A stretch of 64,000 bases of DNA from Blastomussa wellsi (lineage: Eukaryota > Cnidaria > Anthozoa > Scleractinia > Plerogyridae), in NCBI GenBank assembly GCA_947652115.1, contig OX393562.1, positions 1,981,294-2,045,293 of the forward strand. The letters are read 5' to 3'. The position numbers were made by a program, and so were the translations under genes. A model generated the notes under the pieces. That model had not been told where the DNA came from, did not search any database, and saw nothing but the letters and a program-made list of their open reading frames with translations. Positions 45,146-57,363 of the stretch are shown here, in pieces. The first letter of the stretch is position 1; each line of letters starts with the position of its first letter.

Positions 45146-46487
45146 TTTTTATTTTGCATCTTGTGAAACAAAGAAAAACCATCTAAAATGTAAGCGAATT
45201 TTCAAGTTATTGAGTTGTTTTTACTTGAAATGTTGCAAAAGAGAAACGCTGTTCCACAAAACTTTTGATAAAACTCCTGTTCACTGACAGCTTAGCCGTT
45301 TATCCTAACACGATCTTTCCTCGCTATGTTGAAGAAAATGAGGTGATTGTACGAGAACGAGCAAAAAGAGAAGGAAAAATTTCACTTTCATTGTTGTGAG
45401 AAAAGAACGTACAGTAATCCACCACTCGACAATGAATGTTACATTTTTCGCGGAGTATCGCCTTATAAACTGAACACATTCATGTGTTCGGATCGAAACT
45501 GACCATTCACGTAATATGTCTAATATATAGAAATCCAGGGTGCTTACCATTTGTAGGAAGAATCCGGTTGGTGTGAGTGATGAGACCGTTGCATAATAGT
45601 AAGCGATTTCCCGAATTTAGCAAAACGGATGAAATTGTGCTTTCCATTTTTAGCTACAAGACGTTCAGTTCCGCTCGCCCCTTTGAAAAGGGCCTGGAAA
45701 CGGAAGATTTGTTAAATGGTAAGGTTTATATAATAAATGGGAGTACCCCCTCCCCCCAACCCCACCCCCACCCCGGGGGAAATATCGCTACAAATCAGGA
45801 GAAACGGGCTATTTCTGAATCTTCACTACTTCTCTCCTCTAGACCTCTTGCGAAAAGAACGTGATATAACAAAATGCAACTCTATCGGATTTATCTGTCA
45901 TTAGTGTCATTGCATGCACCCTTCTTTCTGATTAAATTGTGATAGGTGGTCAAACCTTCATTCGCTAACTACCTTTGAGGCTCAAACTCGGGCCTTTCTT
46001 GTGCCCCATTTTCGCTGTTCTTCTTAATTACCGGGTCGTTCTGTAAACGATGATAAGTCAGAGACTACTGCAAGGCTGAAACAACGTGATATATTTTGAA
46101 CAATATTTCGGCTGGCCAGACCAGCCTTCTTCAGGTTTAGATGTTAGTCTTTGACTTATCATCGTTTATTAATTTTTCAAGTTTGGCAGATTAGATCCAA
46201 CGTTCAATCAAGCAGGATCTTCGCACACGGTTTTTGCAGTCTATTTAGTTCGTTCTGTAAGGCTGCCAGAAATATTCCTTGTAAATGTATATCTTGAATT
46301 TTTAACGTCACAAACAAAAGGGATAAAACAATTTACGGTATTTATTATTATTTTCGAAGTCTGTTAACGTGTCCACACGTGTCTACAAACGCGGTGAGAC
46401 AACCGAAAGTGCCAACAACATGAAGGTCAGTTGAGGGCACTCTTCCGCGCCAAATTTCCATTGATAGCGAGCTGATAAAAAAGCGCG

Positions 46488-46563
46488 CGAAAGTGAAACC
46501 CTTTCAACAGACACCTGTCAAAAGCAGCCAATTAGCATCGTAATTAAAATTTAAACAACCAAT
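46488..46563. promoter_or_regulatory. Interferon-response-like element, GC box and CCAAT boxes in MDM2 promoter
   Basis: GAAAGTGAAACC (46489-46500) fits the IRF/ISRE core GAAANNGAAAC and abuts a GCGCGCGA E2F-like run (about 46483-46490). CCAAT boxes lie at about 46527-46531 and 46559-46563, the latter ten bases before the p53 site. Consensus matches only. Confidence 0.4.
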
Positions 46564-46571
46564 GATAATCA

Positions 46572-46591
46572 GGACATGCTTGGGCAAGTTC
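46572..46591. promoter_or_regulatory. Perfect p53-family response element upstream of MDM2
   Basis: Two abutting decamers, GGACATGCTT and GGGCAAGTTC, each match RRRCWWGYYY at every position with zero spacer, the optimal arrangement for p53/p63/p73 tetramers. It lies about 380 bp before the candidate MDM2 start. Vertebrate MDM2 has two p53 elements in its P2 promoter, the classic feedback loop. Confidence 0.7.
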
Positions 46592-46970
46592 ATGAGCTTC
46601 CAAAAGCCTTCATTTCCGCTCAGATGCGTATCGCTTCAAATCGCTTCCGCTACTTGGGAGAAGTTAAACCCTATCAGGCTTGATTCAAACGCGCTGAAGG
46701 ACTAAATATTCCTCGTTAGGTCTTTTGTCATTTCTTATGAGCTTATTTGTAGTATGTTATCTCTTGATTTAAGTATCAGAATTGTTCTACCCTGCTAAAG
46801 TCAGCTGAACAAAGGTAATTTCTGACAAGAAATTTAAGCTGAGATCACTGTGAAATTCTCTTTAGGTCGGAAATGTAAGTTAGCTTCGGCCCTGCGGTTC
46901 GAAAACTCAAACAAGAAACTCCATGTGAGACGGAGCGAGTTGGTGTGAAAGAAGGCGGGCCGTTGGGGCC

Positions 46971-47002
46971 ATGGATGGGGGATTGATGCAACAGAAAGCT
47001 TG
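46971..47002 (+). CDS. MDM2: Candidate first coding exon of MDM2
   Basis: ATGGATGGGGGATTGATG opens ten codons and then splits a codon (TG|gtaagc). The split phase (two bases) is what the first securely assigned MDM2 exon at 51753 needs, giving Cys at the joint. It lies in a GC-richer stretch downstream of the p53 site, suiting a promoter-proximal exon. There is no homology support because MDM2 N-termini are not conserved. Unseen exons whose combined length is a multiple of three, including any SWIB domain, could still lie between. Confidence 0.4.
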
Positions 47003-50000
47003 GTAAGCGAAAAACATTTGCAATTAATTTTACCTTTGATAGTTTGAAAGCCCGAAAAAAGATCCATCAGCAGTGTTCAGCGCACGAAATTTCTTTTACT
47101 ACGACTTCCTCTGTGAACAGTACGTTCAATGAAAGGAGTTTGTTCGCATGCCAAAATTCTCTGCTCCTGTTAACCCTTGCTTTTCCGTTTTCCCTTTTAA
47201 GCTGTTTGGTTTGGACCGTTTTTTATGTGCAATGACTCTGTAAATGCTTGAAATACGTAAGTCAGCAAAGTGCAATATTATCGCACCGATAAACAACTGT
47301 GGAGTTATTTTCGAAATCGCATGGGAAAGTGGCATCGGTATTGTAAAACTCTGTGTGATTACGAATTTATCCACTGTTAACACTTCGTCTCGAAATGACT
47401 AAAAATTTAGTTATTTTGCTATTTTAAGTTTAACACCCCTGCACCCCAAAAGAAAACTAGTCCGCACTCTGCGATAAATTTGAACATGTACGGACGCATC
47501 CAAATCTTGACTGTGTATGTTTGCCTCTAACAAATGTTGGGAAAATAGAAATGCGAATTTTCCCGCTCTGCAGTTCCGAAATTTAAGAACATCACAAATA
47601 TTCAGAGGTCAGAAGATCTTGGAGGCTTATGTTGATTTTTACTGTTGTATTTGTGGCCATTCATACACGAGGAACAAACGAATTATAAATCTTATTTTAT
47701 CGTCACATGTGGGCAAAGTTTTTCCGTGCTGGCGGACTTTCATTTTCGTTAGAATTATCGGAAACGTTTTTCGAACTAGAACATTCATTGTACTTGTCTA
47801 TTTAAGCTTTTTATTCTTCAACGCGACACGCGAATGAAATAAATCCGCGATTATATCATAAGGTGTCGAGTGATGCCGCCATAGTCGAGATGTTAAAAGG
47901 TCGCTTTCCCACGCTCAGAGCTAACCCATATCTCATTTCTTGGCATCGCTTGCGCTATTTTTTCCTTTTCTCTCAATTACATCAGATTACAAAGCACTTT
48001 GTTTATTGTTCGCTGGGAACAGCGTGGACTTGAATTGGCAAGGTTCATCTCCGTGCTCTCTTCTCAATTTTCAGCTAAGTTATTTTGGAGCCCTATTTTT
48101 GCCCCTTAGCTTGGAACATATAATCAACATGGTGATACGATCGGGGCTCTCTGGTTTCAAATTATTTGTTTCATGTCGATCTTAGCATTCCTGTTAGCGA
48201 TAAATCTCGGCAGATTTCCGTATTATTGGTTTACAAGCGTCCATGCAGACTACATATACGTGTTTAGAAATTTTATAGTGTCAATTTCAAAGCGCTCCTT
48301 GCACAAAAGACCTCGTGCAATTTGCATTCTGCATGCAGTGTTGTTGACCTAGAGACCTCAGTGAAAACCCTGTTATCACGTTTTCTCTCAGAAAACCTTG
48401 GAACGATAGTTTGTAATGAACGATTACAAAAAGAAAATGTGATCGCATTCTTTGGTGATGAGTGCAAATCTGTGGTATTGGGATATCAGCTGGCAAGCCC
48501 AGACTTGCCTTTACCGCATGTCCAAACAAACTACACGGCTCTGTAGAGAAAATACTGGCTTAGCAAAACAATCTTTAGTACGTTTAGGCTTGGTTCGCTG
48601 CCCACGAATTATCAGTGTACCGCAAATTGTTACTGAGTTATGCAGAACTCAAACACTATAAGCTTTTGATGCAATGTGCCATCTGCAGTTCTTGTACAAC
48701 AAGATTTACTCCAAATTTTCTAGCCACTGGTAGAAACACTGCCTTGTTTCATTTCCATGTTTAAATATATTGCTCTAGAATGGAATTTTCCAAGAATTGC
48801 CAAGGTCATGTTTTGTTCAATGTTGGCTCTGCGTTACAAATAAGTTGTTTTCCCACATGATCAACTTCCGTAGTTTCTGGAAATTTGCACAAACTTGTTG
48901 TACATAATGTTCTCCCTGAGTGAAAGAGATACTCAGTAAAAATTCTTGTTATTTTGGCAGAATGTTTTTTTCAAACTTGAACAGGCTTGCAAGCCCTGTG
49001 GGTTATCTAGATGGAAGGAGTGTATTCTAAAACCTGTGTCATTCATTAGGCAATAATAGCTTAACCCTCCATGAAGCATAGCTGGGATAACTAAGAATCT
49101 AAGAGTGTTTCAAATTGAAATCATGATGATCTGAATTGTTAGTAATCTGATTTTGTCTACCTAAAATATACTCTATTTTTTTAATCCCTACCTTTCATGC
49201 CTTTGCATACATTTCATTTACATGCAGCTTTAATTAGGAGTGAATAAGGGGACCTCATGAAAGACCAAACCATTTATTCTCCCAAGGTGAACTGTATTGA
49301 ATGATAAAAGAAGGGAGAATATTAAAGCCAACGATACACAGTTCAACATTTGTCAAGGAATGAATGTTGCGACTGAGGTTCAACAAATGTTGAACAGTGT
49401 ATCGTGTGATTTGTTGAAATACAGCATTCGACGTGTTGCACTTTTTTGAATGAAAATAGAGCTTGGCTCTATTCCCTTCAATAAGTTTTTGAATGACTTC
49501 AAAAACGAAAAAGCGTTTCAACAAGTCACAACGATGTTCAGCTTTTGTTGCATTTGTTCATCAACAAAATTTGAAAGATGTTGAACCGTGTATTATTGGC
49601 GTAAAACTGACTTTTTCAAACACATGGTTTGCATTGCTTGCTATAGTGCTTCTATGTATGCTGGGATAGTCATCTAAGGGCAGTCCCAGGCGAAGAGTTT
49701 TGGAAAAAAAATGTAAATTTTCTGAAATTATAATTAATATAGGGACAGACTTCTTGAAGCCATTGCAGACATTTTTAAGCTGCAGCCTTAATATTATCTA
49801 AGGCAGGTAACAGCCCTAGGGTTTGCATGCACGTTGAAGTCCTTGAATTTCAGAATAAAAATTTAAGGCCTTAAAAGCCCTTGAAAATTGCAGTCAGTGC
49901 TGGAAAGTCCTTGAAATTTTTAGCTAATTTCATTCAACCTAGACTTTTACCTGTCTGGTAGGCACGCTCGCTACTATGAGCGAGCTATTTCATGACCCCG

Positions 50001-53000
50001 CCTTTGCGGGTTACCTCACCTACCCGGGGTCTCCCACCTCCATGTAAACAGGCCCTTAATCAATAGCCATGGGGCTATAGTATAATCATTTGTAAACCAC
50101 AAATTTATGATATAAATGATAAAATTTTTGCAGGGGTAGACATTTGTTGATTAGTTTGCACAAGTAGCCACTGAACTATTGACTGGGCAAATCTGCATAG
50201 CAACTTGCATGCCGCTCTAGGTATTATGTTAGACTGCTCCAGTGGGGCCATTCCAGAGTCGGGGGGCGGGGGGTGGCCCGCATTACTTGTCTGAATTTAA
50301 AAATACATGTATATTATGTCTTCAATTAGCTTTATTTCTCTACCTTGATGTCACTGTTGCAATTTTGGCAAGCAAAATTTTCTTTTGCAATGATTTCATT
50401 TTAAGTGCCATCATTACTTATGGGGTTATTTTGCTTGTCAGAATGTTCCCTGATATAGTAGGGCCTCTTTAGGCTACCCTACCACCACACAACAAATTAA
50501 TTTATTATCAGTACTCTACACATGTACCTATAAATGCTGAGATTCATTTAATTAGTTATGGATAGTGGAGCTGTGGAAGACTGCCAGTTTACCACATGTT
50601 GACCTTTGCTGGGGATTAATGTCAATAATATACAGACAGTAATAACAAAAGAGTTTTATCTTGAATCATTGCTAATCTTTTAATTCCACATTGTCAGATT
50701 AGGATGCCCACAATCAGTGATTCAGAAGTAATTAATATTTAAATAAATAATTTGAGTAATTATTCCATTCATTGTGTTTATTTTTCAAAACTGTTTATAT
50801 TTTGTTTTTTATTGGTTCCCCTTACCCCAGCCTTTGGAAACAGGATTTGATTTCATCATGCAATATTAAACTTAGAACTGTTTATATAATATTCATGGTA
50901 AAGTGAATAGAAGTTCATCAATTAAAACCTTGTCATTTTTGGAGTCCAACATTATTTCATGTTGTGTGGACCTCCTAGTTTTCAGGTGTGTCAGTGGGAA
51001 TCCTTCAGTAATGACTGACCTTTCAATTGGTGGCTTTTGAGAATCCTGTGGTGCTTTACCAAGCTGTTCCGATCTAAGAGACTTTCAAGAGGGATGTGTT
51101 ATTGGGCCAGTTTGTTGCATACATAACAAATAAAAGTAACTTGGACTATATCCTCTTTGTCTTGGATTAAAAAAATTATCCAACTGTTTTCACTTAACTA
51201 TCCACCCACCCCTCCCTAGTTACACTCTTCTCTGGTCACCCACCCACCCACCACTGTTTTATATTTGACATTTAACAACTCCATCGCTAAGTAGAGGTTG
51301 GGTGCCTGGGGTGTCCAGGGGCTTCCACTGTTGGCAGCCAGTCCGTAGACCGAGTACTGCTACCATGGCTGGCAAATCCCCACAGCCCAGCCATGAGCCC
51401 TCACGCCAGGCATCCAGGTACCCGTCACACTGCCAAGCAGTGGAAATAGGGAAGGGAGGGAGGGAAGAAGACAGCTGAAATGACCAGCACAAGATGGCCG
51501 TCGAAGCTGCATGATGAACGCTGCTGTGTGACTGAATGAACCATGTGAGCCTGTGAGCCCAGGATGTAGACCGCTGACTGCTAACCGCTGACCACTACCA
51601 CTCCTTGTTGTTAACTTTGCATTTAAACTGCATGAAAACATTTTTGCTAAATATTAAACAAACTTAATCTTTGTTTTCTGATGTCAGAAAAATCCATCAC
51701 ATTTTCAAGTTAAAAGTTAAACTTAACTGTTTTCCTTTTGATTTCTTGTCAGTGAGATACTGATTGCTCCGCCGTGTGATAGTTGCGACAATGAGCAAGG
51801 TAATTATTTCTGTTAACGTATACAGGGGTCCGACGTATTTTTTTGGTTGAAATTTTACATGCTCTTGGGTCAAGAGATCTGTCGTATATTTTTTTAGGTC
51901 TTAAAAAGATACTTCGCATCTCTGAGCGAAATTTTTGTTATGACTGGTGGATCATAAAATATTCATTCAAATCATGCATTAGAAGAGTCCGTTTGATTGA
52001 CTAAATCCATATTGAGGAAATTTTGAAGCCAGATATTTTTTGGGGTCTAAAATTGGGTTTTCACTATGAACCTCCATCAGACCCCCTCCCCCCCTGTCAT
52101 GTATAATGCAAGTACCCCTCCCCCTTGGTGTTCCAGCACTGCACATCAGGTTTGCTCTCGAACAATTGAGCAACAGGTTTAAGCACAGAATAGTCCGTGA
52201 TAAAGCCAATACATGCCACAAATAGCTTATTGGCTAATACATTAAATAAGGAACCGAGCATGGACATCAACCAAATGTTTTGAATTAGTTGCAACCCAGG
52301 ATGCAAATTATGTGGAAATTTATCCTGGATATCCCCAAAATTCATCATTGGAAGTAGAATAAAACTCTGCCAAATGTTTTGATCTAACTCTATTCTAAAA
52401 ACAAAGTTACTATTTTCTGTATATTGGATTTGGCTTGACCACAAGTTACTGTCAGTCAAGATAGTACAGTCCCACAATAAATGGCAAGGTTCCATGACAA
52501 AAAGAAAATTACCCATATAGTTTATTTCTGTTATTTCAAATTCACCACACAGGACGTTTTTGTAACAACCATAAGAAGCCATACAGAAAACGGAAAAGGG
52601 AATCTTTGTCGGGTATGTACATCTATGTGTTGTGGTTTTTAAATTTATCCTTGGTTGAAAATTTTTTAAACCAGTTTGATGTTGACTTTCAGATTATGCT
52701 AATCAACATGAGACAATGAGAAATGAAAATCAAACTGGTTTAAAAACAAAACACGTGTGTATGTCTTGTCTGGTGTAATCCTTCAAGGAAATAAACAGAG
52801 TCTGGTATCAGACAATGGCCATTCAAAATTTGTCAGTGTTTCATGAAATCCCAAATGTGGTTAGAAAATGTCATGACAATTTTTATGCCTTGCAATGCGA
52901 CAGATCAAAATGGTGACTTGATGACACATGCCCTTTCACAGGCAGAACGTTTTTTGCAGCCTGGATCCTTATTTAAAGTTACATTTAAAACAAACATGTA

Positions 53001-56000
53001 GAAAAAAGCAAACTAACTGAATGAACTTTTCATTAATTCTTATTTTTATAAAATGTTTACTAATGAATCTCAGTTCATTGAAATTCCTAAAAACAATGTC
53101 CTGACTGTTTCCGAAATGGTAGACAACCGTAACAAAAAATGTCTGGTGTTCTTTTGTTAAAGGGCCCTAGTTAGCCAGGCCTTTGTTATTGTTTGCATGC
53201 TAAAGTGGTAGTATTATATTTTACGTGGAACGTGTTGAAACCAAAGGGATCACTGAGAAACTTGCTAAAAGTAGTTTTAACAGGTTCAGTAGCATACATG
53301 TGACTTACAGCAATGTGACAAAATTACCCTTGCCATACAACTTCCATACTTTCATTGGCTCAAAAATGGCGGGTGCTAGCTGACTAGGGTTCTTTTAAGC
53401 TTATTGATTTAAATCTATTAAGTGGAACTGTGGTGTCAAGTGTTGTTATTTTAATGGATTATTCCTCAGATGTTTTGGGCGTAAAAAGCAGCTATAGTCC
53501 TCAGCAGATCCCATGGTGCATTGGGTTTACATCAGCAAGAGCATCAGAGAGCGAGAGTGAACTATCTGAGCCATCGAGTGCAGTGTACTTTATCAAAGGA
53601 TATGATTCTGCTGTGACTGCTGTTGTGACGGACTCGGAGGATGACTTGTTTTTTCTCAATGGTAAGGTCGTCACTTTTTATAGTATTGAAGTGACAATGG
53701 ACCATTTGCGTTATGACGTCAAACATGCAAGCACAGGGTTGCCACGATCAGGGAAAAGTCAGGGAAAATCAATAATTTTTCAAGGTCAGGGAAGAGTCGG
53801 GGAATTTTGGAAAAGGTCAGGGAGAATGTTAAATGTTTGGTACATGTAAAGTTAGTGAAAAGTCAGGGAATTTTATTTCTTTTTAGTAAAACATGGTGGA
53901 ACATGATCGATTTTGATACTGTTTGAGTGGCGTGTGCAGAAATAGTAGTAGTTTTAGCCAGTGGTCTCTGTTGTTTCTTTAATTAATTTATCTAATCTAA
54001 GGTCAGGGAAAATTGTTCAAAGGTCAGTGAAAAGTCAACCATGGCAAAAATCCCTGTTAGGGCCTAGAAGGGGTCATGAGTGGCTCCTCAAAGTTGTGCA
54101 GTGCTCACAAAATCAGGCTCATGCTTGATATGCACGCAAAATAATATTTGAGCACTTGCTTATTTTTAAGAGTGTTTGTATGCTCATTTTCTAGTGTAAG
54201 TTTTTTTAGTTTGCAAAGTGCTTACGCTTGCAAAGGAAAATGCTTTCTTAAATACCATTCTCTTTTTCAATATCCCCATCTACAGGCAGTTTGTAATACT
54301 ACTTGAAGGACGATGTAATCTCAATTCACAGATAGGATATCACAGAATTTGCCAAGCAGGTGCTGATTGCCAATAGTGCCACTATGGACTAGAACATGCA
54401 TTCCAAAGTGGAACCCTGGTGATCACAGTTAAGAATGTAATAGCCAATTGAAATTTTATTATATTTATTGGTCTGTTCGTCATATTTCACTAGAAACTGT
54501 TGAATATGAGCCACCTGATTCTGATAATGAAGAAGCAGAGGAGGATGAGGACCAAGATGAAGAGGAAGATCAAGGTATGTGACAAGGAATTACACTTGGG
54601 CATACTTACAGGGCTCAACCCTCCAAGTTGGGACCATTTTAGTTGCCATGGCGACCAACATTTTGGAGCGGCAGACTAAATTGCAACGGAAGTCGCCAGG
54701 TGGTGACTAAGATTGGCCGTCCAGACTGGTCCACTCGGGAAAAGAATTCCATTACTGATCAAAACTGTTCGGTCAGATCAATCAATGTGTTAACTGTTTA
54801 TACTCTTCTGCTGAAATTTTGGAAAAATCTTAAAAGAGAGGTCTATTCATTTTCAAATGTACCGGTCTAGCCGGCCAGTTCTTTCTAATGGTAAGCGCCC
54901 TTAGGCACAATCTCTTCAAGAAACTGAAAAATGCCAAGAGAAAAACTGTGCCAAAATTATTTTTTCCTTTCTTGTAGCTTTACAGTTCTGCGCACTCTAC
55001 TGCTACCACTAGACAAAGCATTTGATTGATTCATGTAGCCAATCAAATTGCAAGAAGTGAGGCAGGTTGAGCTGACTGCAAAATTGGAGCTTGACATCTC
55101 TGCCTCTCACAGTTCAAGTACTTTAATGTTGTGTTAAAATGAAAACCACTCAAAATTTGAAAAAAATAATCAAAAATTTGTCTGGTTGCAGCAGTGCAGT
55201 GTGTCGTCCATTAAAACAAGTTTGTACTCATTGGTATTGTTTATTGTTTTATTAATATCACAATTAGAAGTTATAATCAGCTCAGACGAGGAGGATCCTG
55301 GTGCTGAAGGTGGAGATGAGTACGAAGGTGAATCCGATTCAGAAGTTGACGAAGATGACTTGTGGGCATGCTCACAGTGTAACCTGAAAAACCATCCAAT
55401 GTCACGTCAGTGTGCTCGCTGTTGGACCGAGAGACATGAGTGGCTGCCTCACTTGAAGAGGTGTGTTCTGATTTTTTTAGGGATAAGTGCCAGTTTTTTT
55501 CATTGTTTTAAATGCTTGAAGGTTTTTCCAACCAATCATAAACAAGCATGAGTGCTTATGGGTACTCTGAAAGCAATCATGCAAATAAATGCCATGTTGC
55601 AGGCTCAGTCCCACCTTGGAGGCAGGATTTTGTCATTATCTGGTACTTGCCCTCACCACAATCCCCCCCCCCCCCCCCACTGATTTGGTGGCAATGTGTT
55701 GCAGATCAACATTTCGCCTTTGAGAGTATTTTTCTTAAAGTGTATATGACATGAAAAATGTTTTCTTCTTATTTGAAAGGCCTTTCAAAATTCAGAAGAA
55801 TGGCGTGTTCCTTTTTTAAATATCATTTTTCGTTTTAGAGATATTGACATTTTTCTATTATGCAAATTAGATCAGTGATGATGTCAGCTGGTTTGAACTA
55901 AAAAATGGTAAAATACTAAATAAACAATATCTCTAAAACTATTGATGCAGTGTTCTTGAAACTTGGCACCACAAATGTGCATCCCTAAAGAAAGAAAATG

Positions 56001-57244
56001 GTACCCTTAGAATTGTTACCATGGCAACTCTTTCAGCTCCAGTCTCTTTCTGTCACAAAACCAAATATCACCATTTGCAACGTCTAAAGTGAGACAAAGG
56101 GTCCTACTTGGAACAGACATAGTTCCCATGTTGTCTCAATTGCCATCATTGGATTGGCTGCCATAGATGATTCTTGGTTTAAGCAAAAACTGGGAATTTC
56201 AGGTTTTATTATGACAGTACTAGCTGCAAACCTGTTGTCATAGTAACAGCACTGATGGTAGCATTTTGTTTCTTTTGTGATGCACATTTGTGGTGCCAAG
56301 TTTCAAGAACACTGCATCAACAGTTTTAGAGATATTGCTTATTCAGTATTTTACCATTTTTTAGTTCAAACCAGCTGACATCATCACTGATCTAATTTGC
56401 ATAATAGAAAAATGTCAATATCTCTAAAACGAAAAAAGATATTTCAAAAAGAAGAACGCCATTCTTCTGAATTTTGAAAGGCCTTTCAAATAAGAAGAAA
56501 ATATTTTTCATGTCATATACACTTTAACACAATGTTAGTGATTAAAAGTACTACAATCAACTCTTTACACCCTTTGCCCCAATAAACGTTTGGCAGCTGA
56601 AAGTCAATATGTGTCCAGCTTTTTCTTTTGTTCGAACCAAAGTGTGCTTCAGTGTGGAAAGTAAAAATATCCGTAAATAAAAAACGTCTACTTTGGTGAA
56701 GCCTGTAAAAAGAATACATGGGATCCTGCTTATTTCTAAGTAAAGCTAATTCAAGTGAATTTATGCATACTTTTTCTGTAGATTGGCTTCAGAACCTGTT
56801 ATGGATTTGACAAGAGTCACAGACATGCCAAGATCACCATCACTTCAAAAATCATCATCCCTTGCTGTCACGCCAACTATTGAAAATCCATGCTCATCAT
56901 CATCAGATTTAACCACTCTCAAGCAACAACCTAATTTGGAATCACACATCACAAGCTCCTTTGCATCAGCAGAGGGGAATTCTCAAAAACAGTTAATACA
57001 TTCTTCAAGACAAGCATCAACTGCTGCAAGCGCTAAACAAACTGAAACAAGAAACTCTGAGTCTACTTTTACACCAGACTTGTGTGTCATTTGCTTGACA
57101 CAACCTCGAAATGCAAGTATTGTGCATGGTCGAACGGGCCATCAAGTATGTTGCATCGGATGCGCCGAGAAACTAAAGAAAGGTAAAAAGAAATGCCCAG
57201 TCTGCCGTAAGAAAATCAAACTTGTGGTTAAAAACTTCTTTTAG
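46971..57244 (+). CDS. MDM2: MDM2-type RING E3 ubiquitin ligase
   Basis: Exons 51753-51799, 52553-52612, 53470-53661, 54494-54574, 55268-55460 and 56782-57244 (TAG) join in phase. A candidate first coding exon, 46971-47002 (MDGGLMQQKA, donor gtaagc), ends in the phase that 51753 requires; with it the product is 355 residues (human 491). Visible in order: basic linker KKPYRKRKRESLS (NLS-like), IPWCIGF resembling the vertebrate segment after the NLS, a strongly acidic region (EEAEEDEDQDEEEDQ and SDSEVDEDD), a RanBP2-type zinc finger WACSQC-x10-CARCW, a Ser/Thr-rich spacer, and a C-terminal RING CVIC...IVHGRTGH...CCIGC...CPVC ending KNFF. All C2H2C4 ligands are present, as is the Walker-like GRTGH loop; MDM2 RINGs end at the chain terminus, as here. 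MDM2 ubiquitinates p53-family proteins in the nucleus. The SWIB domain was not found. Confidence 0.9.
49326..49604. mobile_element. Inverted-repeat element in MDM2 intron 1
   Basis: GCCAACGATACACAGTTCAAC near 49327 is mirrored by GTTGAACCGTGTATTATTGGC near 49583; more GTTGAAC/GTTCAAC blocks lie between. Open frames here are by-products. Confidence 0.6.
53736..54060. repeat. GTCAGGGAA-type repeat
   Basis: Begins CAGGGTTGCCACGATCAGGG, carries GTCAGGGAAAATC, AAGAGTCGGGGAATTTTGG and AAAAGTCAGGGAATTTT, and ends near GGTCAGTGAAAAGTCAACCATGG. Relative of 29835-30260. MDM2 intron. Confidence 0.7.
55735..56527. mobile_element. TTAA-flanked palindromic element (AGTGTATATGACATG family), 793 bp
   Basis: TTAA + AGTGTATATGACATGAAAAA and a mirrored right end + TTAA. 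Arms of about 250 bp pair along TTAGAGATATTGAC, ATCAGTGATGATGTCAGCTG and CACAAATGTGCATC. MDM2 intron; half copy at 16436-16554. Confidence 0.85.
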
Positions 57245-57363
57245 TTTATGTGCATATCTATCCAGACCTTCTTCCTCTTTGGCAGGGTTTTCATTACATT
57301 CTGTACATGGACTGGAAATTCTGCAAAGCACGCTAGTTTAAATATCAGAGCACTGATTAGTGG

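Noticed and set aside
48322..48660. Overlapping frames of 74 and 69 residues in MDM2 intron 1
   Set aside because: No recognisable domain, frames conflict with each other, and no splice sites connect them in phase to MDM2.
50945..51015. Frame containing CGPPSFQVCQWESF, loosely like the MDM2 FGVPSFSVKE segment
   Set aside because: Only a few residues match and a stop follows immediately.
51075..51170. Frame ETFKRDVLLGQFVAYITNK, superficially like the SWIB motif VLFYLGQYI
   Set aside because: No matching residues before or after, no LYD or DLLG block, in-frame stops close by, and no good donor; resemblance judged too weak.
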